Below, piece after piece: positions 24,949 to 34,575 of a stretch of DNA of 64,000 nt; position 1 is the first letter of the stretch; the number at the start of each line of letters is the position of its first letter. The notes under the pieces are model-generated. The model was not told the origin of the DNA, did not search any database, and saw only the letters and a list, made by a program, of their open reading frames with translations. Source of the DNA: Sphingobacterium detergens (GTDB taxonomy: Bacteria > Bacteroidota > Bacteroidia > Sphingobacteriales > Sphingobacteriaceae); the NCBI RefSeq assembly GCF_003610355.1, contig NZ_RAPY01000001.1:2286500-2350499 (forward strand), given 5' to 3'. The position numbers and the translations under genes are program-made.

Positions 24949-25395
24949 ATGAGTGTTGTATTTCAAGATGAAAGAAAAATTAAACAAGGTGAAGTCATAG
25001 CAAAGCTTCGTAGGATGCAAGGAATTAAGCAAGAGGCATTGGGTAAAATGTGTCCAAGCAATTTTTCTCAACAGAAAATATCAGAAATTGAAAGTCAAAT
25101 CGTTATTGAAGAACCCACTCTTGAAGAGTTAGCTGTAGCTTTAGGTGTTACTGTTGAATTCATCAAAAATTTTAATGATGATAATGCAATATATAACATC
25201 CAACATAATCATGATTTTAAAGATCATGCCATCGCGCATCAAAATCACCAACCAATATTCAATGAAACTTCGAAATTAACTTCGCTCTTGGAAAAACTCG
25301 TTCAAGACGACTCTGTTAAAACTCAGGCGATTTTGGATTTGACAAAAGTGGTTGCTGATTTAGCGGAAGAGGTGAAGAGGTTGAAAGAAAATTAA
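24949..25395 (+). CDS. XRE-family helix-turn-helix protein next to CRISPR array
   Basis: I choose ATG 24949 (MSVVFQDERKIK); the upstream ATG at 24919 would fall at the edge of the palindromic operator. The 148-residue protein has an XRE DNA-binding domain at about 10-70 (GEVIAKLRRMQGIKQEALGK, SQQKISEIES, LEELAVALGVTVEFIKNF) and a coiled-coil tail (about 105-148, ending VADLAEEVKRLKEN). It sits directly upstream of the first CRISPR repeat on the same strand, 227 bp away. It is a transcription regulator of unknown target; control of itself is likely from the palindrome, and control of the CRISPR locus is only suggested by position. Confidence 0.82.
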   Translation: MSVVFQDERKIKQGEVIAKLRRMQGIKQEALGKMCPSNFSQQKISEIESQIVIEEPTLEELAVALGVTVEFIKNFNDDNAIYNIQHNHDFKDHAIAHQNHQPIFNETSKLTSLLEKLVQDDSVKTQAILDLTKVVADLAEEVKRLKEN

Positions 25396-25589
25396 GATAT
25401 ACGGAAAGTTTATTCACTTTATGGATGCATACGCCACGTTACTGATATACCGATTTACTGATATTAAATAACATACAGTCCTAACGAAAACTTACCACAA
25501 ACTCTCGGAGGGAGGAATACAATACCTTCGCCTCTACAGCTGTTTAGGATATTTGACACCTCAAATCTTTATCGAAAGCAGAATAGTCT

Positions 25590-25597
25590 TAAATTTG
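25590..25597 (+). promoter_or_regulatory. Possible pre-crRNA promoter -7 element TAAATTTG
   Basis: TAAATTTG fits TAnnTTTG and would start transcription about 20 bp before the first repeat, in the direction set by the tracrRNA. The -33 match (CTTTA) is weak. Confidence 0.35.
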
Positions 25598-25622
25598 GGG
25601 AGAGATCACACTAGAGGAATAG

Positions 25623-28096
25623 GTTGGAAATTGCTTTCATTCTTTGATATAACGATATTTACAACAGCATTCTCTTGATTTAAGCGTCTTATAGCAATGT
25701 TGGGAATTGCTTTCATTCTTTGATATAACGATATTTACAACAGCGACATCTTTGAAAAACCGTTAACAGTTTTAGTTGGGAATTGCTTTCATTCTTTGAT
25801 ATAACGATATTTACAACAGCCCAGACGCGGCCATCTTAGCAACGCGCGTAGTTGGGAATTGCTTTCATTCTTTGATATAACGATATTTACAACAGCTAAA
25901 ACAAAGGCACTTAATTTAAAGTGCCTGTTGGGAATTGCTTTCATTCTTTGATATAACGATATTTACAACAGCAGCAAAAAAATGTATTGCAAACATGTCC
26001 TTGTTGGGAATTGCTTTCATTCTTTGATATAACGATATTTACAACAGCTCTATTTTATCTTGAGCAGTAGCTTCATATGTTGGGAATTGCTTTCATTCTT
26101 TGATATAACGATATTTACAACAGCATCTACCAGAAACAGCCACATCATCATATCGTTGGGAATTGCTTTCATTCTTTGATATAACGATATTTACAACAGC
26201 CAATTTACAACACGCTTATCGCGTATTTTCGTTGGGAATTGCTTTCATTCTTTGATATAACGATATTTACAACAGCCGAAAAGAAAAAATTACCATGGGA
26301 TTAAATGTTGGGAATTGCTTTCATTCTTTGATATAACGATATTTACAACAGCACACCCCGTGTACACTGTAAGCCAAGACTGGTTGGGAATTGCTTTCAT
26401 TCTTTGATATAACGATATTTACAACAGCCAATGGCGTATCGGCTATTTTGATGATAGAGTTGGGAATTGCTTTCATTCTTTGATATAACGATATTTACAA
26501 CAGCTTTTTCGGCTTCAACGGAAACACTATATAGTTGGGAATTGCTTTCATTCTTTGATATAACGATATTTACAACAGCCTTACCACGCTTTACAACACA
26601 ACAACCTATGTTGGGAATTGCTTTCATTCTTTGATATAACGATATTTACAACAGCCCTGCTAAATATGTTCCTGTGGTGTCAATTGTTGGGAATTGCTTT
26701 CATTCTTTGATATAACGATATTTACAACAGCACTTCAATAAGATGCCAAAGTGGATCGCCAGTTGGGAATTGCTTTCATTCTTTGATATAACGATATTTA
26801 CAACAGCTAGTTGATATTTAAGTGTTTTATGTTATGTGTTGGGAATTGCTTTCATTCTTTGATATAACGATATTTACAACAGCTTATATCCAAATACATC
26901 ATCATACTTAACTGTTGGGAATTGCTTTCATTCTTTGATATAACGATATTTACAACAGCTCAGTAATTGGGGCGGTCGGGGTTCACTTGTTGGGAATTGC
27001 TTTCATTCTTTGATATAACGATATTTACAACAGCTGAGAAGACAGGCGGCTATTGTGAGATAGCGTTGGGAATTGCTTTCATTCTTTGATATAACGATAT
27101 TTACAACAGCTTTTTTTAGTGACTGTAGAGAATCCAGTCCGTTGGGAATTGCTTTCATTCTTTGATATAACGATATTTACAACAGCTAAATTATTTTTCA
27201 AAAATATTTGTAATTGTTGGGAATTGCTTTCATTCTTTGATATAACGATATTTACAACAGCAACTTCCGATTATAACGACTTACCTCCGTTGTTGGGAAT
27301 TGCTTTCATTCTTTGATATAACGATATTTACAACAGCTCAATTGTTGATTCCTCTTTCATTGGGAGTGTTGGGAATTGCTTTCATTCTTTGATATAACGA
27401 TATTTACAACAGCTCTTAGTGTTTTTTGTGCTGTTTTCATACCGTTGGGAATTGCTTTCATTCTTTGATATAACGATATTTACAACAGCCCATCTACACT
27501 TAGCCTTACTTGTTTACCCGTTGGGAATTGCTTTCATTCTTTGATATAACGATATTTACAACAGCTTCTCGTAGTTCATGCCATGGTACTTCATCGTTGG
27601 GAATTGCTTTCATTCTTTGATATAACGATATTTACAACAGCCAATCTTCTTCTTTGGTCTTGCCATACAACGTTGGGAATTGCTTTCATTCTTTGATATA
27701 ACGATATTTACAACAGCAACAGCGTCATCACCGTTGACTGTATCACTGTTGGGAATTGCTTTCATTCTTTGATATAACGATATTTACAACAGCGACGATA
27801 GACTTATCTAAACAGATTCAGGAGTTGGGAATTGCTTTCATTCTTTGATATAACGATATTTACAACAGCACAAGACCGAAGATAAAGAACTGGTATGTGT
27901 TGGGAATTGCTTTCATTCTTTGATATAACGATATTTACAACAGCTACTTTTCTTCTAACAGTACTATCACTGTCGTTGGGAATTGCTTTCATTCTTTGAT
28001 ATAACGATATTTACAACAGCGTTGCTTTTGTATATACTCTTTCCATACCGGTTGGGAATTGCTTTCATTCTTTGATATAACGATATTTACAACAGC
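25623..28096 (+). CRISPR. Type II-C CRISPR array, 33 repeats, 32 spacers
   Basis: I count 33 copies of a 46-bp repeat beginning GTTGGGAATTGCTTTC and ending ATATTTACAACAGC, separated by 32 spacers of 30 nt (28 cases) or 29 nt (four cases). All copies look identical except the first, at 25623, which has GTTGGAAATT (one G to A change). Long 46-48 bp repeats starting GTTG are usual for Bacteroidota II-C loci. The tracrRNA anti-repeat pairs with the GTTGGGAATTGCTTTC end, so crRNAs are read from the plus strand and keep the 5' part of the repeat. The only variant repeat lies at the end far from cas2, which suggests new spacers enter on the cas2 side, at the 3' end of the transcript. Confidence 0.98.
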
Positions 28097-28156
28097 GTAC
28101 CATCATTCAAAAAACTAATAATCAAGTCGTTAAATCAATTATTAGAAAATAAAAAA

Positions 28157-28186
28157 ATCCAGAAATGTACTTCTGGATTTTTTTAT
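28157..28186. terminator. Bidirectional terminator shared by CRISPR array and cas operon
   Basis: A perfect 8-bp stem (ATCCAGAA / TTCTGGAT) with a 6-nt loop, flanked by seven A on the left and seven T on the right. It lies between the last repeat and the cas2 stop and can end both transcripts. Confidence 0.85.
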
Positions 28187-28212
28187 TTCATCATTTTTGA
28201 TATTTCTAATTT

Positions 28213-28572
28213 TCAAAATAATTCCAACTGTTGAGGGGTATCAGGTCGCATTGCAATCTCCAGCCCAGAGAAAAGTTCAATTTCACCAAATTGCTTATCA
28301 GTTATTGTCAAAATACCAATTTTTCCTTTTTCAGGGAGAAGCTTCCTTACCCGTTTTAAGTGAACATCAGCATTCTCTCGACTATTACAATGCCGAATGT
28401 ATATCGAAAATTGAAACATAGTAAAGCCATTCTGCATAATTTGCTTGCGAAATCGAGCATGTTCTTTACGGTCTTTTTTGGTCTCCGTAGGTAAATCAAA
28501 AAAAACAAGAATCCACAAAATTCGATATTGATTTAAACGATCCAACGATATTTTAAATTTCAGGGTATACAA
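28213..28572 (-). CDS. cas2: CRISPR-associated Cas2
   Basis: The 119-residue protein matches the Cas2 fold of type II-C systems: RILWILVFFDLPTETKKDRK with the conserved Asp after the first strand, then FRKQIMQNGFTMFQFSIYIRHC and GKIGILTITDKQFGEI. Cas2 dimerises between two Cas1 dimers to form the spacer-integration complex. It overlaps cas1 by 20 nt and is the last gene of the operon, 116 bp from the array end. Confidence 0.95.
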   Translation of the reverse strand: MYTLKFKISLDRLNQYRILWILVFFDLPTETKKDRKEHARFRKQIMQNGFTMFQFSIYIRHCNSRENADVHLKRVRKLLPEKGKIGILTITDKQFGEIELFSGLEIAMRPDTPQQLELF

Positions 28573-29455
28573 TCTTTCGACTTACTCCCTCAAAACAACG
28601 CGCCAATGAAGCGGTTGTGCGCGAAACACCAACCAATAAGGGACTGGTATTATCTTCAAATTTCACATCTAATACAGGTATCTGTAATAGTTCTTTTTTT
28701 ATATCCGTAGTTAGTTCTTCAATTTCCTCAACTCCTCGATCTATTACTATATTATAAACAACCTGATCAACATAGGGTCTATAGGGCTCCATAATGTCAT
28801 CTGCTAAACAATATGCATTATATTTATTTCGATGGAAAATACCGAGTGTGGGCAATAATCCAGAAGAAACCAGTGCCCTGGCAACTATTGCCCTTAAAAT
28901 AGCGTAACCATAATTCAATAGATTATTAGGTGGCTGACCGCTCCGACCACGATTAAACTCAGTAAATCCATAAAAAATATTCGCCCAATAATAAACTGCT
29001 GCCCTACCCTCAAAATTATCAGGGTCGCCTGATCTTACAGATCTAGACCATCTTTTCATATTATCAACGTCCACACCTATTTCTTCCAACACTCTGGCCT
29101 GATTATAAATCTTTTGTTGAATGGTTTGCATCCACAATTGTTTTTTCAAAGGCATCGATGCTTCAATCTGATAACGAAAACGCTCCGTTTGTGTACTCCC
29201 ACCATCCAATGGTAAGATTAACCCTGTCGGCATATGTGATTGGTCACAGGATATGATAGCTACGTTATTCTCCAATAACGCAGCTATGCATCCATGAGAA
29301 ATAGTAATCTGATGATTCTCTAAAACCATCACTCCAATGTCCTCAATTGGAATCGTCACTCCTTCCCTTTCTCTATTGGGAAAAGTAATTGTCAGCTGCC
29401 TATCCTTATGTGAAATATAAGCTGGATTTGAAAATATCAAAGTACGTTTAATCAT
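28553..29455 (-). CDS. cas1: CRISPR-associated Cas1 integrase
   Basis: The 300-residue protein is of normal length for type II Cas1. The metal ligands are visible: Glu in NFEGRAAVYYW, His in LGIFHRNKYNAY, and Asp/Glu in LADDIMEPYRP. It catalyses integration of new spacers. It overlaps cas9 by 4 nt (ATGA) and cas2 by 20 nt, so the three genes are translationally coupled. The lack of csn2 or cas4 makes the system II-C. Confidence 0.96.
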   Translation of the reverse strand: MIKRTLIFSNPAYISHKDRQLTITFPNREREGVTIPIEDIGVMVLENHQITISHGCIAALLENNVAIISCDQSHMPTGLILPLDGGSTQTERFRYQIEASMPLKKQLWMQTIQQKIYNQARVLEEIGVDVDNMKRWSRSVRSGDPDNFEGRAAVYYWANIFYGFTEFNRGRSGQPPNNLLNYGYAILRAIVARALVSSGLLPTLGIFHRNKYNAYCLADDIMEPYRPYVDQVVYNIVIDRGVEEIEELTTDIKKELLQIPVLDVKFEDNTSPLLVGVSRTTASLARCFEGVSRKIVYPEI

Positions 29456-32400
29456 CGTTCTATTTTCAAAATATTTCCTAACCGATCTAAACAGGCTTTT
29501 TCACATACATCTTTGATCATCAATCCTTCTATTGAACGTTCCATTTTATTTAGAGTTGAAAACTCACCTTTATTTACGATCGAAGCTGAAACCGTTTGTT
29601 TAATAAAAAAGGCTTGGGCGCCACTAAAACTCACTAATTTATAAATCTGTTCAGCTGAACAGATATTTTCACTACGTACATTTTCACTAGTATAAATAGT
29701 GACCGAATCATTAGGAGACAAAGAAAATAAAAGCCTATGCCCTTTTTCATTAGTTTCGGGTACGGAGGTCAAACCTTGTTTCTGCCGCTCAATTACAATA
29801 TTTAAAGGAATAGTATCATAACTACGCTTACCATTGTCATCCACATATATACCAAAAAATAGGTTTGTGCCCTTGGCTGCTTCCACATATTTGGTGGATT
29901 TAACTCCAATCTCTCCAAGAGCAAACTTACTACCTTGCTCAAAAACTCTTACTTTCTTAATCGGTTGATGATTCTTTCCGTCATTGTAAAGAGAAATATT
30001 TTGGTTCATCTCTTCAATTCCCTCAGGCGAAAAAGCAATTTCAGGCTTATTATTTTTAGCATTTAAATAATTAATAAGAATCTTCTGAATTCCTGTATCC
30101 GTTATTAATAAAATAGACTTCGCATCGAAAGAAGGATCCAAAGTCTTCCTTGTCGCTGTCAGAATCTTTCCCTTCGCCAATTTTACTCTCGGCAGATTGA
30201 CTTTTCCGGACACCGTTTCTTTATGCAGCGATTTCCGAATAGCCCAATTAATACCTTTTTGAGCATTTATGCCTTTAACTGGCTTTCCATTTTTATCCAA
30301 ACGTAAGTTGCCATCCTCATCATAATAACTTTCATAGTAATTTGTTGCCTTATTAATAACCCGATTATTTTGTTTAAAACTTATAATAATACTTAGCAAC
30401 CTTACATGCGCTTCTACGGTAAACTTATCCCAAGGCTTAATAAAATCTTTTGGCACTTCTCGTGATATCCGTTGCCCAGTCTTAGGATCAGTATAGACAA
30501 CTTTCTCATAGTGACGTAATTTTCGGCTCAGATCATGGCGCTTTGTGGTACTTCTCGCTGATTCGTTATTCAGTAAATTAATATGATCTCTAGTAGCACA
30601 GGCTATTACAAGCGCGTCCATTGCGTGGTGTCGGTGGTCGATACGCTTTTTTGAAAATCCTTTGGAAAGCTCGATAGGAACTGTAGGCAGAAATTTTTGA
30701 TGATTGTCATTCCATGTAGTAAATGAAGTAGAATTTGTTATAGCGTTCATTCGCTCAAATCGAGGTAAAATCAGATCATTCCAAACGTCATTCAAGCCCC
30801 AGTCCTGTTTAAGTATTGAAGTCACCTTACCATTCCCTGGCAATACATTTTTAGAATTGATACCATCATCATTCCCCGTAATACTATTATCACGAACGAT
30901 ATTAGATAAAAGGCCTGTGACATACTTGCTGATATAACGTGTATCATTCAATTGACGCTCAATCATTTTTTCGGGGATGTCTTCTAACAAAAGCTTGTTT
31001 CTTTTCCCCCTATTTTTTGAGTAACAAGTCTGGATAAACTTTTCGTAGTCTTCAACTTCAAAGATTTTAACGCGCCGTCCAAATCCGCAATCAACTACCT
31101 GACCATGATGTGTTTTGATAAATGAAAGGCCTATCCTATTGTCCTTTAATTTATTGACAGCTGCTTCACATATTACTTTATTGCTCATACTATCATCGAA
31201 ATATAAACTCTGTGGTATAATGTGTTCAATTTCATAATCGGGAGTGAACAGTTTATTAAGCGGAATCGGCTGACCTGTATACGGGGAGCAATATTTTTGC
31301 TCTAACCACAACTTATAGCGCTTGAGATCTGAGTTGGACGGTTGCGCAGTTTTACTTATCTTTAAGATATCGTCATCAACGTCTACCCCTGAATTTAGCG
31401 CTCCTTCCTCATAAATTTTCAAGATTTCCTGTTGCATAGGAGAATATGGGCGCACATTCTCCACTCCATGGTCTGATGCCAGTTCCGCTAATAGCGATTT
31501 GATGCGTGAATTTGTATTTTCATTTTCTGTAACAATATTGGTCATCCGCTTCCTCTCATCCGCAGGATTTTTCATCTCGCGTCCTAACTCGATATGAATT
31601 TCGGAAAAATAGTCCTGACGCCCTGTACCATATTTATTCCAAATGTCTTTTACGACACGAAGAGTCTCTGTGACAATTTGTTCGACTATTGGATTACGAA
31701 GTGAATGTTGTTTAAAATCATTTAGAAATTGTGCAAGATCATCAACTGAAGTCCATTTAGTCAAGTCCTTTACTTCAGCATGACGGTCATATACTATATA
31801 TTGAGCCAGCCACAATGGTAACATCTGAAAATCCTTTTCAACAACCAGATGTTGAGCCTTTTCTCTGACACGCTCTTTTATCGTATCATCATATTCTCCA
31901 GTTATTACTTTGGCTATTCTAATTTTTGTATCATGATCAATCGTATCCCAATTCCAATACGAACCAAATCGCATTAAAGGCAATATTTTTTTTATTGCGC
32001 GCTCTGAAAAACTCCCATAATCACTTTTTATAGGTGGAAATTTCTTGAATGCTTCAACGAATTCTTGTCTATTTAATTGGTTCTTTTCAGCAAATGAAGT
32101 TAAAGCTTTCTCAAATTCGATCTTATCATTTACAGAATATAAGATATGCCATAGAGCGTACTCTTTTTCAGCGGTTAGAAAATCGATAGGCACATTCGTC
32201 ACTTTATCCAAACGACTATTAACAAGTGCTCTGGTTTCGTAACATGGATATGTTTTATCTTCTACATAATTCCACCGGAACTTAGCACTTTCATTAGTCA
32301 ACTCTCTTCCCTTCAAGCCCTTCTTGCCTAATAGAAATTTAATTAGTATTTCCTGTTTAATATCCTTTCTTTCAACCAAGTAATCAAACAGTTGCTGACG

Positions 32401-33846
32401 GGTTTCTATATCTGGAATTAAAAGAGCTGTAACCTGCTCGTCATTGTCTTTCAGGTAAAATTCGAGATTACCGATCCATTGCAGTAACCTAAATTCCTGA
32501 TAATAAGGATTGGATTTTGCTATAACTTGAATATAGGCTCTCTTTTCAATGAAATTATCGTCTGCATCTTTCAGCAATTCACCATACTTATCCTTTGCTT
32601 TATATACTTTATACTCTAAACTACATCTTCCGATACCCGACTTTTGACTACGGAGTGGCCTTTGATAAAAGATAATATCATTTACCAATAGGTTTGCTAA
32701 ATCTTTACTACTTAATTCTTTCCGATGTTGTTCATTATGTTTATACAATTCCCTAACACAGTCCACCAATATATCTTGATCATTAAATTCAGAATGAAAT
32801 TCGGCCTGTTTGTTTAATATTTGTATTAGTTCGGTCTTATAAAATTTACGTTCTATAGTACGTACCAATTTCCCCTTTATCTTTTGTTTCGGATCACGCA
32901 ATAGATTATCATAAATAAATTCACCTACAGTACATTGCGATTTATCTATCTCTGATTCCGTTTTTTTCTTAAGTAAGGTCCAGTCATCAGGTCCGGGCGC
33001 TCTAAAACTTCTTTTAACTTCCCCATCGCGATCCAATTTCTCTGACCCATCATCGTTAATATCCCTAGTGACAATAAAGTCTTTGACTTTATCTTTCCAT
33101 TCGTCTAATGGGCTTTTGCTCGATCTTCTGTATACCCAGCCATTTTCAAGAACGAGAGAATACCAAACTTCGCCTTTATTATTTTTTTGAAGATCGGCTA
33201 TGACATCAACAACTCGCAGCGAATGAAATTCGACCAACTTATTTGGGTTATCTTCCTCCTCTTCGCCACGTAATTGGTAATAACCTCTTTTTTGATTAAA
33301 ATTCAGTAAGATCCATGCTAGTTCTTCTTTTGAAATTTTATAGCGAATTGCTTTCTTTCGTAGATAATATAATGTCCAAGCATGAGGTAACGAGCGTTCT
33401 TGACCATTTTTATCTTTTAAAAATTCTGGAAAACTATCCCTGAAATCGTTAAGCATTTCATCATAGGATTCTGCAAAAACAAAACCACTGTTGTAGCTGA
33501 TCTGGGGTTCGGAATGATTGATAAATTGCCCCAGCTTTGTTGTAAAGTCTATCTGAGAGGCATAATGTGGAGGTAAGAATCCTAACAAGTTTAACACACG
33601 ATGCAATCTTTCTCTTCGTAATAGAAAACGTTCACGGAGCCGCCTAACACCACGATATCCTGTACGTTCTGCTGTCTGAGATATTGAATTCCCTTTTCCA
33701 AATTCCCCTAGGATGTCTTGCGACATTGGAATTATACGAGTCCCCATACCAAGTATCTCACCTACTTTCTTTTCAAAATCTAGTTTTATTAAAGCCCAGC
33801 CTATTGAGTTGGTACCTAGATCAAGCCCGAGAATAGTCTTACTCAT
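29452..33846 (-). CDS. cas9: Type II-C Cas9, large Bacteroidota form
   Basis: The 1464-residue Cas9 has all catalytic motifs: RuvC-I LGLDLGTNSIGWAL (D9), an arginine-rich bridge helix (YRGVRRLRERFLLRRERLHR, about 65), RuvC-II IHIELGREM (E753), HNH EIEHIIPQS (H875, with N in SNKVIC) and RuvC-III HHAMDAL (H1074, D1077). The length is at the large end for II-C and typical of Bacteroidota, with a big recognition lobe between about 100 and 730. It is guided by crRNA:tracrRNA to cut DNA. It is the first gene of the operon and is divergent from the tracrRNA. No inactivating change is seen. The PAM cannot be read from sequence. Confidence 0.98.
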   Translation of the reverse strand: MSKTILGLDLGTNSIGWALIKLDFEKKVGEILGMGTRIIPMSQDILGEFGKGNSISQTAERTGYRGVRRLRERFLLRRERLHRVLNLLGFLPPHYASQIDFTTKLGQFINHSEPQISYNSGFVFAESYDEMLNDFRDSFPEFLKDKNGQERSLPHAWTLYYLRKKAIRYKISKEELAWILLNFNQKRGYYQLRGEEEEDNPNKLVEFHSLRVVDVIADLQKNNKGEVWYSLVLENGWVYRRSSKSPLDEWKDKVKDFIVTRDINDDGSEKLDRDGEVKRSFRAPGPDDWTLLKKKTESEIDKSQCTVGEFIYDNLLRDPKQKIKGKLVRTIERKFYKTELIQILNKQAEFHSEFNDQDILVDCVRELYKHNEQHRKELSSKDLANLLVNDIIFYQRPLRSQKSGIGRCSLEYKVYKAKDKYGELLKDADDNFIEKRAYIQVIAKSNPYYQEFRLLQWIGNLEFYLKDNDEQVTALLIPDIETRQQLFDYLVERKDIKQEILIKFLLGKKGLKGRELTNESAKFRWNYVEDKTYPCYETRALVNSRLDKVTNVPIDFLTAEKEYALWHILYSVNDKIEFEKALTSFAEKNQLNRQEFVEAFKKFPPIKSDYGSFSERAIKKILPLMRFGSYWNWDTIDHDTKIRIAKVITGEYDDTIKERVREKAQHLVVEKDFQMLPLWLAQYIVYDRHAEVKDLTKWTSVDDLAQFLNDFKQHSLRNPIVEQIVTETLRVVKDIWNKYGTGRQDYFSEIHIELGREMKNPADERKRMTNIVTENENTNSRIKSLLAELASDHGVENVRPYSPMQQEILKIYEEGALNSGVDVDDDILKISKTAQPSNSDLKRYKLWLEQKYCSPYTGQPIPLNKLFTPDYEIEHIIPQSLYFDDSMSNKVICEAAVNKLKDNRIGLSFIKTHHGQVVDCGFGRRVKIFEVEDYEKFIQTCYSKNRGKRNKLLLEDIPEKMIERQLNDTRYISKYVTGLLSNIVRDNSITGNDDGINSKNVLPGNGKVTSILKQDWGLNDVWNDLILPRFERMNAITNSTSFTTWNDNHQKFLPTVPIELSKGFSKKRIDHRHHAMDALVIACATRDHINLLNNESARSTTKRHDLSRKLRHYEKVVYTDPKTGQRISREVPKDFIKPWDKFTVEAHVRLLSIIISFKQNNRVINKATNYYESYYDEDGNLRLDKNGKPVKGINAQKGINWAIRKSLHKETVSGKVNLPRVKLAKGKILTATRKTLDPSFDAKSILLITDTGIQKILINYLNAKNNKPEIAFSPEGIEEMNQNISLYNDGKNHQPIKKVRVFEQGSKFALGEIGVKSTKYVEAAKGTNLFFGIYVDDNGKRSYDTIPLNIVIERQKQGLTSVPETNEKGHRLLFSLSPNDSVTIYTSENVRSENICSAEQIYKLVSFSGAQAFFIKQTVSASIVNKGEFSTLNKMERSIEGLMIKDVCEKACLDRLGNILKIER

Positions 33847-33893
33847 AATTTTTTGTTTTATCAGTTGAAATTAAAACTTATATTTTTTGTTTT

Positions 33894-33909
33894 TTACGGT
33901 ATCCCGTAA
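33894..33909. promoter_or_regulatory. Palindrome between cas9 and tracrRNA promoters
   Basis: TTACGG-TATC-CCGTAA is a perfect 6-bp inverted repeat in the divergent region. It is placed to affect both cas9 and tracrRNA transcription. Function is inferred from symmetry and position. Confidence 0.4.
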
Positions 33910-33931
33910 TTATAAAAATCATTTTATTTTT

Positions 33932-33939
33932 TATCTTTG
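33932..33939 (+). promoter_or_regulatory. tracrRNA promoter -7 element TATCTTTG
   Basis: TATCTTTG is an exact TAnnTTTG match and lies five bases before the predicted 5' end of the tracrRNA. Confidence 0.6.
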
Positions 33940-33943
33940 ATTT

Positions 33944-34018
33944 GAAAGCAATTCACAATAAGGATTATTCCGTTGTGAAAACATTTAGCGCCTCGTCTAT
34001 CTACGGGGCATTTTTATT
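33944..34018 (+). ncRNA. tracrRNA
   Basis: The stretch GAAAGCAATTCACAA (33944-33958) is complementary to the first part of the CRISPR repeat, pairing GAATTGCTTTC without mismatch and continuing with one mismatch. It is followed by a short AAGGATTATTCC nexus-like hairpin, the GTTGTGAAAACATTTA linker and a terminator GCCTCG/CGGGGC (33990-34009) with TTTTTATTTT. This order (anti-repeat, nexus, terminator) is that of tracrRNA. It is encoded upstream of cas9 on the opposite strand. It sets the transcribed strand of the array. The remaining bases up to 34212 hold no supported gene. Confidence 0.9.
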
Positions 34019-34212
34019 TTCCATCAGCACTACTGTTTCCTTCTCTGATTATTTTTATGGCTGCATAGACTAAAATAATAATTTTAGCCAGATTTTTATC
34101 CTTAAAAGATTCTTCTTTTTATTCAACGGGACCATTAATATCGGGAGAGTCCTATCATGATTTATTGAAATTAAGGTAAGGGAATCCGTAAAATAAGCTG
34201 ATAATTTGCGAT

Positions 34213-34220
34213 TAGATTTG
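34213..34220 (+). promoter_or_regulatory. Promoter -7 element TAGATTTG
   Basis: TAGATTTG matches TAnnTTTG and lies 30 bp before the start of the small lipoprotein gene. Confidence 0.45.
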
Positions 34221-34249
34221 CCCCAATATTATTAAAAATCTAATTCGTT

Positions 34250-34507
34250 ATGTTTAGTCGTTCATTTAAAACGCAACGTTTAACAAAGTATCTATTATTA
34301 TTTGTCGCACTCTTATCACTCAATAGTTGCAGCAAAAAGCAAGAACCAGTAGCAGAAGAACCTATCGATGAATTCGGCTACGAAGTGGAATGTACCAGTT
34401 GTGAAATCACCTACACCGATAAGTCCAATATCACAAAGACAATAAAGCATACAACAGGAAAATGGGAATATCGATTTGATCAGAAAACCACGCAAGCACA
34501 AACCTGA
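34250..34507 (+). CDS. Small lipoprotein, unknown function
   Basis: The 85-residue protein has a lipoprotein signal (YLLLFVALLSLNSCSKK, lipobox NSC). The mature part of about 57 residues is acidic, then has CTSCEITYTDKSNITKTI, with a CxxC pair, and ends in a strand-rich GKWEYRFDQK. This looks like a tiny beta-sandwich, perhaps a C-terminal part of a fold seen in larger proteins. It has its own promoter and terminator, so it is monocistronic. No family is recognised. Confidence 0.7.
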   Translation: MFSRSFKTQRLTKYLLLFVALLSLNSCSKKQEPVAEEPIDEFGYEVECTSCEITYTDKSNITKTIKHTTGKWEYRFDQKTTQAQT

Positions 34508-34524
34508 GGATTCGAAGTAAGAGC

Positions 34525-34566
34525 AATAGAGGCCACTTCATAACTGACTTAGGGGCGGCCTCTATT
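34525..34566. terminator. Terminator between convergent genes
   Basis: A 10-bp stem (AATAGAGGCC / GGCCTCTATT) with a 22-nt loop followed by TCTTTTATT on the plus strand. Confidence 0.7.
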
Positions 34567-34575
34567 TCTTTTATT

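Noticed and set aside
26397..27992. Open frames within the CRISPR array
   Set aside because: They consist of translated repeats and spacers and have no independent coding character.
25699..28096. Promoters inside each CRISPR repeat, as in Neisseria and Campylobacter II-C arrays
   Set aside because: I found no TAnnTTTG element at the repeat end that would start transcription in the spacer.
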